Source of the DNA: an uncultured Bacteroides sp.
Lineage (GTDB): Bacteria; Bacteroidota; Bacteroidia; Bacteroidales; Bacteroidaceae
Direction of reading: 5' to 3'
Length of the DNA: 10,126 nucleotides
Assembly: GCA_958477465.1 (NCBI GenBank)
Contig: CAUEFX010000092.1
Location: forward strand, 1-10,126
The notes beneath the pieces are model-generated. The model made no database searches. It was not told the DNA's origin and saw only the letters and a program-made list of their open reading frames with translations. How positions within the stretch are numbered: position 1 is the stretch's first letter; each line of letters opens with the position of its first letter. Below are positions 1 through 5,704 of this stretch, in pieces. A program made the position numbers and the translations under genes.

Positions 1-303
1 ATGGCGGAGATTATCACAAGGGATTCGGAAGAGTTCAAGGAACTGGCCGGATGGATAAAAAAAGCGGGGAAAGCGGTGGAAGAGGCTACGGCACGGATAC
101 GCCCGACAGTTGCGGACGAGCATTACATGACGGGAGATGAGATATGCACCCTATTGCATATCTCACGACGGACGTTGCAGACGTTGAGAGATGAAAGGCT
201 GGTGCCTTATACCACTATCGGGGGGAAACTGCTCTACCCGGAGAGTGCCCTATACGAAGTGTTGAAAAAAAATTACAGGGATTTCAGACGGTTCAGAAAA
301 TAA
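1..303 (+). CDS. Small helix-turn-helix DNA-binding protein, excisionase-like (HTH_17/MerR type)
   Basis: This 100-residue protein has a C-terminal winged helix-turn-helix fold at about residues 42-92. It includes the segment MTGDEICTLLHISRRTLQTL, the family pattern of a domain that enters the DNA groove, then a short wing (YTTIGGKLLYP) and a basic tail (RDFRRFRK). The N-terminal 40 residues look helical and charged with no recognised domain. Proteins of this size and layout are common in Bacteroides integrative elements, where they act as excisionase-like accessory or regulatory factors. That role is inferred here from the fold and the convergent recombinase gene. The ATG is the first base of the window, so a start further upstream cannot be excluded, although 100 residues is a normal length. 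Transcription probably ends at the hairpin just after the stop codon. Confidence 0.8.
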   Translation: MAEIITRDSEEFKELAGWIKKAGKAVEEATARIRPTVADEHYMTGDEICTLLHISRRTLQTLRDERLVPYTTIGGKLLYPESALYEVLKKNYRDFRRFRK

Positions 304-314
304 ACAAGTAAAAT

Positions 315-354
315 AAAAAACGTCCTTCGGCTTATCGGCTTCCGGACGTTTTTT
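315..354. terminator. Bidirectional Rho-independent terminator between convergent genes
   Basis: A perfect 11-bp stem is formed by AAAAAACGTCC (315-325) and GGACGTTTTTT (344-354) around an 18-nt loop. The A run on the left and T run on the right give a U-tract on either strand, so it can stop the helix-turn-helix gene (stop at 303) and the recombinase gene (stop at 365, about 10 nt from the stem) alike. The GC part of the stem is only 5 bp, but the position between two convergent stop codons supports the call. Confidence 0.85.
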
Positions 355-364
355 TATTGCCGTG

Positions 365-1594
365 TTACATGGCAAGTTTGTAAACGTGACCGATTTTCTC
401 GCTAATTTTGTCGGTATCCTCGCCTACCTTCGGGTTAATCAGTTCGGCATAAACCTGTGTGGAGAGAATGGACTTATGCCCCAACACTTTCTGAAGGGTT
501 TCCAACGGCATTCCCTTAAGTATAGCCAGAACGGCAAATGTGTGGCGCCCGATATGCGGAGTGACCTCGGCCCGGCAGTTGCATTTCCTGCCTATGATTC
601 CAAGACTGAGCCGCATGGCATTGTATTCGCCTACCGGAAAGACACATTCGGGAGAGTCTTTCTTTTCATCCGCACCCCTGTATTTTTCAATCAGCTCGAT
701 GGCAATGGGTAATAATTTTACGACATACGCCACTCCTGTTTTTATACGGTTGCCCATCAGCCATGTACCGCCGTCGGAGTCGGTATGAATATTATCGTAG
801 GTTATGGCTTTCAGGTCGGCGTAGGAAAGACCGGTGAAACACATAAATAAAAACATATCGCGCATGGCACGCTGGCGCTTGTATCTCAGTTCCAGACGGA
901 TTATCCTTTGCAGTTCCTCTTCGGAAAGGAAAGAGCGCCTCTTGTATTCGGGCATACACTCGAATGATGCGAACGGATGAACCCGTATCCAGCCTTTTTC
1001 CTGTGCGATATACATCAGCCATTTTAGGGTATTGACACGCCCGAAGGCAGTGGAGTTCGCCAGAGCACAGGTACCGAGCATCCAGTTGTAGTAATCCTCG
1101 ATGAAGGATTTATCAAGTTCTTCAATGACAATATCCTCTGTATTCTTTTTGCTTTTCATGAAAAGCAGAAGGTTCTTGTAATCGGCAACCAGACCGCGAT
1201 AGGTGCTTTCGGCCTTTTCTTTGCCGACTTTCTCTTTATACGATTCCAGCTGTTCCCTGAAAAGACTCATAAGGGTATGGTATTCCTCTGAGAAGCCGAC
1301 ATAGCGGTTATAGACTTTTTTGGCTGTGACAAAACTGTCGTGGTCGCAGATATACTGGTAGTGCCTGGTGATTTGTGCCTTGATATTGTCAAGTTCCTGA
1401 TTGAGTGTACGGGCTTCTTCGGACTTGCCTCTGGCCCGGTTGGCTTTGACATCCCACAATGCGAGGGATACTTCTTTCTTACAACTGAAACCGGCTTGGG
1501 TTCCATTGATGGTGATACGGCCCATTATCGGTGCCTTTCCGCTTTTTACAGACTGTTTCTTCACGTAAAATAATACTTTGAATGTACTTTTCAT
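365..1594 (-). CDS. Tyrosine recombinase/integrase, IntDOT-like Bacteroides family
   Basis: This 409-residue site-specific recombinase would integrate and excise the element by strand exchange. An N-terminal arm-DNA-binding domain covers about residues 1-85, with the opening MKSTFKVLFYVKK typical of Bacteroides integrases. A SAM-like core-binding domain covers about 105-205, and the catalytic domain about 218-400. Visible active-site residues are Lys285 (RIKTG), His347 and Arg350 (HIGR), His373 (LGHK) and the nucleophile Tyr382 (QVYAE). The first catalytic arginine, normally in FTGLR, is a serine here (FTGLSYADL, Ser257). The same replacement is known in IntDOT of CTnDOT, so the protein is probably active. 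The length is normal for the family and the frame is intact. The ATG (1592-1594) is preceded by an AT-rich leader with a partial promoter match and lies inside an inverted repeat. A DNA invertase role is an alternative, but no second inverted site was found in the window. Confidence 0.93.
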   Translation of the reverse strand: MKSTFKVLFYVKKQSVKSGKAPIMGRITINGTQAGFSCKKEVSLALWDVKANRARGKSEEARTLNQELDNIKAQITRHYQYICDHDSFVTAKKVYNRYVGFSEEYHTLMSLFREQLESYKEKVGKEKAESTYRGLVADYKNLLLFMKSKKNTEDIVIEELDKSFIEDYYNWMLGTCALANSTAFGRVNTLKWLMYIAQEKGWIRVHPFASFECMPEYKRRSFLSEEELQRIIRLELRYKRQRAMRDMFLFMCFTGLSYADLKAITYDNIHTDSDGGTWLMGNRIKTGVAYVVKLLPIAIELIEKYRGADEKKDSPECVFPVGEYNAMRLSLGIIGRKCNCRAEVTPHIGRHTFAVLAILKGMPLETLQKVLGHKSILSTQVYAELINPKVGEDTDKISEKIGHVYKLAM

Positions 1595-1638
1595 AACTCA
1601 ACTTTTTTTAGTTACAAATTTAATTACTATTGAGTTAT
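1593..1638. repeat. 9-bp inverted repeat flanking the recombinase start
   Basis: ATAACTCAA (1593-1601) and TTGAGTTAT (1630-1638) are perfect reverse complements 28 bp apart. The left arm overlaps the recombinase start codon, and the possible -7 box lies between the arms. This could be an operator for autoregulation or a recombinase/excisionase binding site. No protein can be assigned to it from sequence. Confidence 0.5.
1615..1622 (-). promoter_or_regulatory. Possible -7 box of the recombinase promoter
   Basis: On the minus strand this reads TAAATTTG, an exact match to the Bacteroides -7 consensus TAnnTTTG, ending about 20 bp before the recombinase ATG. No TTTG lies at the expected 19-21 bp further upstream; the nearest is 27 bp away (1650-1653). 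The promoter is therefore weak, activator-dependent, or not real. The leader would be very short, roughly 15 nt. Confidence 0.3.
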
Positions 1639-1711
1639 TAAAGATTATGCAAAGTTGTGCAAGTCGCTGTAATATAATATATTAATAGTGTATTTGACGC
1701 ATTTTGGGCTG

Positions 1712-1729
1712 AGTTACGATTTGGTAACT
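1712..1729. other. Candidate attachment (att) core site
   Basis: AGTTAC (1712-1717) and GTAACT (1724-1729) are perfect inverted arms separated by six bases (GATTTG). Tyrosine recombinases bind two inverted core arms flanking a crossover region of about 6-8 bp, so the geometry fits. The site lies 118 bp upstream of the recombinase start, on the side away from the element body, where an attachment site is expected. Related half-sites AGTTAC (1610-1615) and GTTAC (1817-1821) lie about 100 bp to either side. A repressor operator is an alternative. The matching copy at the other element end lies outside the window. Confidence 0.4.
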
Positions 1730-1771
1730 TAACTCTCACCCAAATATGCTTTTTCTTGCTTCCTTTTCTAC

Positions 1772-1817
1772 CCTTGCTAAGAAAATATGTTTTATAACCA
1801 TTTGATTTTTAGCAAGG
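1772..1817. repeat. 9-bp inverted repeat spanning the orphan promoter
   Basis: CCTTGCTAA (1772-1780) and TTAGCAAGG (1809-1817) are perfect reverse complements with 28 bp between them. The right arm lies between the -33 (1801-1804) and -7 (1824-1831) boxes of the promoter, and the left arm lies just upstream of the -33 box. This is a sensible layout for an operator or looped repressor site. The regulator is unknown. Confidence 0.5.
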
Positions 1818-1831
1818 TTACATTATCTTTG
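1801..1831 (+). promoter_or_regulatory. Orphan Bacteroides-type promoter
   Basis: TTTG (1801-1804), a 19-bp spacer and TATCTTTG (1824-1831) match the Bacteroides consensus exactly. Transcription would start near 1837-1841. No protein gene follows closely: the nearest + strand gene starts at 2435 and has its own promoter. The product would be a small RNA or a very long alternative leader for the SusC operon. The promoter faces away from the recombinase. Confidence 0.6.
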
Positions 1832-1852
1832 CGCATCTGTTTGAAATATTTA

Positions 1853-1934
1853 GTTTCTATCCTAGGAACGACTCGTTCCTCTACGAGAAACCATAAGAGT
1901 CTCTACGGGAAAAGTGTTTTTCTCCTTGTAGGGA
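1853..1934 (+). ncRNA. Candidate structured RNA downstream of the orphan promoter
   Basis: Two stable folds begin within about 15 nt of the predicted transcription start. Fold 1 has GTTTCT (1853-1858) pairing with AGAAAC (1886-1891), enclosing a near-perfect palindrome in which AGGAACGA (1864-1871) and TCGTTCCT (1873-1880) flank one base. Fold 2 has TCTCTAC (1900-1906) pairing with GTAGGGA (1928-1934) with one G-U pair, continued inward by GGGAAAA (1907-1913) against TTTTCTC (1918-1924), a GTGT loop and a 3-nt bulge. The motif CTCTACGRGAAA occurs twice, at 1879-1890 and 1901-1912. No family is recognised and no terminator with a T-run is obvious, so the 3' end is unknown. It could be a small RNA, a leader element, or DNA-level binding sites. 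Confidence 0.35.
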
Positions 1935-2183
1935 GTGCTTTCCACGCTAACTGCCAACAGAATTTAAACTATTTCAAAACAGAGGAAAGAAGAACACATA
2001 CTCATTTTTAAGACAAATAGCCAATAAAGTACGGAAACAGCAAGTCCAATGACATCTAATCACTCAGATTGGTATCTTTTTGAAATACCCTGTTTGTGAA
2101 TGCAGAAGTTTTTCAGTATCAACACTACCTCTTGATTTAATAAAGGGATTCTGCAGAAAGTAAAATACCATATTGACATTTTG

Positions 2184-2277
2184 TAAGAAGTGCCCCTATC
2201 TTTACGGAATCCGGCTTGAGGATAGGTTCCAGCGCCATTCCATCTTTATCAGATAGCAATAAAAAACCGACTTCTTA
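2184..2277. repeat. Nested inverted-repeat fold upstream of the operon promoter
   Basis: An outer perfect 8-bp pair, TAAGAAGT (2184-2191) and ACTTCTTA (2270-2277), encloses two inner hairpins: CCTATC (2195-2200) with GATAGG (2221-2226), and ATCT (2242-2245) with AGAT (2251-2254). Together they can draw a three-way-junction-like shape. It ends about 40 bp upstream of the -33 box of the operon promoter. A weak promoter match (ATTG at 2172-2175, 21 bp, TATCTTTA at 2197-2204) overlaps its left part. It may be a regulatory DNA site or a remnant RNA element; function is unknown. Confidence 0.35.
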
Positions 2278-2318
2278 TGGCAATTTGAAAGCCAAAAATC
2301 AAATATCACCAATTTTTG

Positions 2319-2349
2319 TTTGTTTATCTAAATATATTTTATACTTTTG
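2319..2349 (+). promoter_or_regulatory. Promoter of the SusC/SusD operon
   Basis: TTTG (2319-2322), a 19-bp spacer and TACTTTTG (2342-2349) match the Bacteroides vegetative promoter consensus exactly. A second TTTG lies 4 bp upstream (2315-2318). The start of transcription would fall near 2356, leaving a leader of roughly 80 nt before the SusC start codon. It is the last promoter before a run of four closely spaced + strand genes. Confidence 0.75.
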
Positions 2350-2419
2350 CACTCAGTTTTAATAGGTTGATTAGTTATTTATTTCATCACCAAACACAGA
2401 AAGAGAAACATCATTAGTA

Positions 2420-2434
2420 ATTAATTCAATTAAT
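2420..2434. repeat. AT-only palindrome abutting the SusC start codon
   Basis: ATTAATT (2420-2426) and AATTAAT (2428-2434) are perfect reverse complements around one base and end directly before the ATG at 2435. There is no Shine-Dalgarno here, as is usual in Bacteroides, where AT-rich unstructured leaders support initiation. An all-AU stem would be weak, so it may simply reflect base composition. Confidence 0.3.
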
Positions 2435-5400
2435 ATGGACTATGCGAGACTAAAATCAGTTACGCAATTTCTCAGAAGTCATTGCGAACTAAAAAAGCCA
2501 CTTTTCTTAACAATGCTTTTATTAGCAGGAGTTTGCAATGTGTCAATTGCTATCCCAACCCTGACAGAAATTACACAGCAAAACCGAAAGGTGAGCGGAA
2601 CAGTTATCTCTAAAGAGGACAATATGGCAGTGGTAGGAGCTACTGTATTGGTAGAAGGGACCAGCATCGGAGTTACTACAGACCTTGATGGGAAATTCAC
2701 GCTAAACAATATTCCTGCAGATGCAAAGAAGATCAAGGTTTCTTTTGTCGGATTAGTGACACAGACTCTTCCCATCCAACCTAACATGACAATTGTTTTG
2801 GAAAGCGAGACTCAGATGATGGATGAAGTCATCGTGGTGGCTTACGGTACCTCGAAGAAAAGCTCATTCACCGGCTCCGCCAGTCTGATAAAGGCAGACA
2901 AGCTTGAATCAAAGCCGGTAACAGCTATAACCAATGCCCTGGTGGGTGCCACACCGGGAGTGCAAGTGACAACCGCTAATGGTCAGCCCGGATCAACGCC
3001 TTCTATCTATATCCGTGGTGTAGGGTCATTCGGAGCCAGCAATAGCCCGTTAATCGTTTTAGACGGTATGCCGTACGATAATTCCATCAGCAGTATCAAC
3101 CCTAACGACATCGAGAGTCTGACAGTGCTGAAAGATGCTGCGTCTTCTGCGCTTTACGGTTCGCGTGCCGCCAACGGTGTGATTATGATTACCACCAAAA
3201 AAGGACATAAAGAGAGAATGAGTGTCAACCTCAAATTCAATCAAGGTATAACCGCCAAGCAAAGCAACGATTACAAGAGAGTCGGAGTAAACGACTATGT
3301 GACACTTTACTGGGAAAATCTTCGCAATCAATATGTACGCGATGGAAAAAGTTGGGAAACAGCAGGTGCAGAAGCAGCTGCAAACCTGTTCGACAATCTC
3401 TCTTACAACCCATTCAACGTACCGCGTGACCAAGTGGTCAGCAGTACGGGAGTCGTAAATCCCAATGCACAGCTTTTGTGGGCGGATGACACTGATTGGG
3501 AAAATGCCATTCAACGTCTGGGCAACCGTACGGACGCCTCCATTTCTATCAGTGGGGGTACGGAGAAAAGTGATTATTTCACTTCTATCGGTTACACGAA
3601 TGAACAGGGTTACATCATCGGTTCGCAATTCAAGCGCTACACCGCACGTGCCAATGTCAACTCACAAATCACCAAATGGCTGAAAATAGGAAGCAACCTG
3701 TCGGCTAACTTGAGTTATAGTGACGGTAATCAGAATGAAAATCAGGGAAACAATCTTAACCCTTTCCGATTTGTACGCTATGTAGGTCCTATCTACCCTA
3801 TCCACGTACACAATCCGGAGACCGGTGAGTATTTGAGAGATGCCAACGGTGATCTGATTTACGACTTCGGAACCGGCTATTCTGTAAATGGAATAGAAGT
3901 GCCTGCCCGCGACTACATTTCGGGTAACAATCCCGCATTGGAACTGCAGAAGAATTATGATAGTAACAAGCGGAACACCATCAATGCGAAAGTATACGCC
4001 GAGGTCTCTTTCTTAAAAGATTTCAAGTTTACTTTTAACGGAGGCGTGGGAGCCAATTCCTACTTATCTTCCTCTGCAGCTATCGTCTATCCGGAAAAAG
4101 GAAATACAGGAACTGCCACAAAGAGCAATTCATTCACCACAACGTGGACTTTCAATGAGTTGCTGACCTATACCAAAGTAATAGACAAACATCATTTTGA
4201 TATTTTGCTGGGACACGAAAGTTATGACTATGAATACAATTATCTGACTGCTTCCATGAAGGAACAGAAGTTTGATAATAACTATGAGTTGGGGAACTAT
4301 GCCAATTTGAATACGACTCCCAACTCCTATACGCACAAGTACGCTACCGAAGGTTATCTTTCACGTTTCAATTACGATTACGACAGCAAATACTTCGTAT
4401 CCGGTTCTTTCCGCCGCGACGGATCGTCACGCTTCTACAAAGATTCCCGTTGGGGTAACTTCTGGTCAGTAGGAGGCGGATGGCGCATTGACAGGGAAAA
4501 GTTCATGAGCCAGTTCAAGTTCATCGATTTATTAAAGTTAAGAGCTTCCTACGGTGAGGTAGGAAACGATGACATCGGAGGTTATTATCCGTGGAGAGCC
4601 ACCTATGAAAATGCCCAGAATGCAGGGGAAGCCGGATATATCCAAAGTTCATTAGGCAACAAGAATCTGCAATGGGAAGTATCGCACAACTTTGACGTTG
4701 CATTGGAATGGGGTTTCCTCAACAAAGTCAGAGGTAGCATAGAGTATTTCAACCGTAAGTCAAGCAATTTGCTGTTCTCTGTTCCGTTATCTTTCTCCAC
4801 GGGTATGGAGTCTCAGGACATGAATGCAGGAAGTATGTACAACCGAGGCATAGAAGCAGATATAAACATCAACATATTCGACCGGAAAGATTTCACGTGG
4901 GATGTGAATGTAAACGCTACCCACATCAAAAACAAGATTACATATCTGCCCATCGATCCTTTCATCAGCGGCAAGCATAAGGTAGAAGAAGGACACTCCC
5001 GTTACGAATTTTATCTGAAACAATGGAGGGGAGTTGATCCGGCAACCGGAAACAGTCTTTATCTGCCTAATGAAACAGCCTTGAAAGAATCCGAATCATT
5101 GGTCGATGTGAACGGAACCACTTACACCACCAATATCAATGAAGCGCTGGAAGATTACTCCGGTGATGCCATGCCAAAAGTTAGCGGCGGTATCAGTACC
5201 AATCTGACCTATAAAGGGTTCAACCTCGACCTGACATTCTACTATCAGCTAGGTGGCAAGATGTATGACACTGCCTACTCCACCCTGATGTCACCGGGTA
5301 CCGGGTCGTTATCTTACTCCACCATGCACGTAGATATATTGAAACGCTGGCAGAAACCGGGTGATATTACCAATGTGCCCCGGGTTTCCAATGGCAATGA

Positions 5401-5674
5401 TGCCAATGACCTGACCGGATCGTCTACCCAATGGCTTGTTTCTTCCAATATGCTGGAGTTGTCCACTATCAACTTTGGATACACCTTCCCAAAAACCTGG
5501 ATCAGCCGTTTCAGCCTATCGGGACTGAAGCTCTATTTCTCTGCCGAGAATGTGTTCCAGATTACAAAGAGACAAGGTATATACCCACGTAAAAATATCT
5601 CAGGCTACGCCAGCAACGGAGATGTTTATCTGCCGTCCAGAGTATTTACAATGGGGCTTAATCTGACATTCTAA
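2435..5674 (+). CDS. SusC/RagA-family TonB-dependent outer-membrane transporter
   Basis: This 1079-residue outer-membrane protein imports oligomers using TonB energy, together with its SusD partner. A signal sequence has its hydrophobic core at about residues 22-40, preceded by a longer than usual charged N-terminus. A carboxypeptidase-regulatory-like beta-sandwich spans about 52-123 (KVSGTVISKEDNMAVVGATV). The TonB-box-like DEVIVVAYG is at 130-138 and the plug at about 140-256, with the SusC signature LYGSRAANGVIMITTKKG at 240-257. The rest is a 22-strand-type barrel ending in a terminal aromatic residue (GLNLTF), as expected for outer-membrane assembly. No STN domain precedes the plug, so ECF sigma signalling is unlikely. 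Met27 (2513) is an alternative start, but it would cut into the signal sequence, so 2435 is preferred. SusD follows after 30 bp. The substrate is not readable from this protein; the downstream peptidase suggests peptides. Confidence 0.96.
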   Translation: MDYARLKSVTQFLRSHCELKKPLFLTMLLLAGVCNVSIAIPTLTEITQQNRKVSGTVISKEDNMAVVGATVLVEGTSIGVTTDLDGKFTLNNIPADAKKIKVSFVGLVTQTLPIQPNMTIVLESETQMMDEVIVVAYGTSKKSSFTGSASLIKADKLESKPVTAITNALVGATPGVQVTTANGQPGSTPSIYIRGVGSFGASNSPLIVLDGMPYDNSISSINPNDIESLTVLKDAASSALYGSRAANGVIMITTKKGHKERMSVNLKFNQGITAKQSNDYKRVGVNDYVTLYWENLRNQYVRDGKSWETAGAEAAANLFDNLSYNPFNVPRDQVVSSTGVVNPNAQLLWADDTDWENAIQRLGNRTDASISISGGTEKSDYFTSIGYTNEQGYIIGSQFKRYTARANVNSQITKWLKIGSNLSANLSYSDGNQNENQGNNLNPFRFVRYVGPIYPIHVHNPETGEYLRDANGDLIYDFGTGYSVNGIEVPARDYISGNNPALELQKNYDSNKRNTINAKVYAEVSFLKDFKFTFNGGVGANSYLSSSAAIVYPEKGNTGTATKSNSFTTTWTFNELLTYTKVIDKHHFDILLGHESYDYEYNYLTASMKEQKFDNNYELGNYANLNTTPNSYTHKYATEGYLSRFNYDYDSKYFVSGSFRRDGSSRFYKDSRWGNFWSVGGGWRIDREKFMSQFKFIDLLKLRASYGEVGNDDIGGYYPWRATYENAQNAGEAGYIQSSLGNKNLQWEVSHNFDVALEWGFLNKVRGSIEYFNRKSSNLLFSVPLSFSTGMESQDMNAGSMYNRGIEADININIFDRKDFTWDVNVNATHIKNKITYLPIDPFISGKHKVEEGHSRYEFYLKQWRGVDPATGNSLYLPNETALKESESLVDVNGTTYTTNINEALEDYSGDAMPKVSGGISTNLTYKGFNLDLTFYYQLGGKMYDTAYSTLMSPGTGSLSYSTMHVDILKRWQKPGDITNVPRVSNGNDANDLTGSSTQWLVSSNMLELSTINFGYTFPKTWISRFSLSGLKLYFSAENVFQITKRQGIYPRKNISGYASNGDVYLPSRVFTMGLNLTF

Positions 5675-5704
5675 ACGTTTTTATTCACTTAGAAAAAGAC
5701 TCAA

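Larger units (their letters stand above)
1..1729. mobile_element. Terminal part of an integrative element (boundary inferred)
   Basis: A helix-turn-helix gene of the excisionase type (1-303) lies convergent to a tyrosine recombinase gene (365-1594, minus strand). An inverted-repeat core-like site sits at 1712-1729, after which the sequence leads into an unrelated nutrient-uptake operon. Integrases of Bacteroides conjugative and mobilizable elements usually lie beside one attachment site, so the element would extend leftwards out of the window and end near 1712-1729. The right boundary is inferred from site geometry only, because the other end is not visible. No transfer, mobilization or cargo genes are in view, so the class of element (conjugative, mobilizable or prophage-like) cannot be told. 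Confidence 0.5.
1595..2434. other. 840-bp intergenic region without a convincing protein gene
   Basis: This gap separates the recombinase from the SusC operon. It is AT-rich and holds, from left to right: an inverted repeat at the recombinase start, the candidate attachment core (1712-1729), a 9-bp inverted repeat over an orphan promoter (1772-1831), a foldable stretch (1853-1934), a nested inverted-repeat fold (2184-2277) and the operon promoter (2319-2349). From about 1936 to 2170 nothing identifiable was seen apart from minor hairpins (GGTAT/ATACC near 2070-2090, TGCAGAA/TTCTGCA near 2100-2156). Open frames here (74 codons on + at 1787-2011, about 45 on - at 2137-2274) have no recognisable domain. 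No tRNA gene was recognised. Confidence 0.7.

Noticed and set aside
1879..1934. CRISPR array or integron attC-like repeats
   Set aside because: Only two short, imperfect repeat copies are present, with no regular spacer series and no cas or integron integrase gene nearby.
1787..2011. 74-codon + strand open frame
   Set aside because: It starts upstream of the likely transcription start of the only nearby promoter, runs through the two hairpins, has low-complexity composition and no recognisable domain.
2137..2274. Minus-strand frame of about 45 codons with protein-like composition, a possible gene remnant
   Set aside because: It opens directly after a stop codon, its only ATG is internal, it matches nothing I recognise, and it overlaps the nested inverted repeats. 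Frames of this length arise by chance.
1712..2349. Invertible promoter switch for the SusCD operon driven by the adjacent recombinase
   Set aside because: No second inverted copy of the AGTTAC-N6-GTAACT site or other long inverted repeat flanks either promoter within the window. An integration site is the simpler reading.
1595..2434. tRNA gene as integration target
   Set aside because: No acceptor/CCA end, T-loop (GTTCRA) or cloverleaf pairing could be found near the candidate att site.
3059..3628. Long minus-strand open frame (189 codons) inside SusC
   Set aside because: It lies wholly antisense to a clear SusC coding region, has no recognisable domain, and is best explained as a shadow of SusC codon use.
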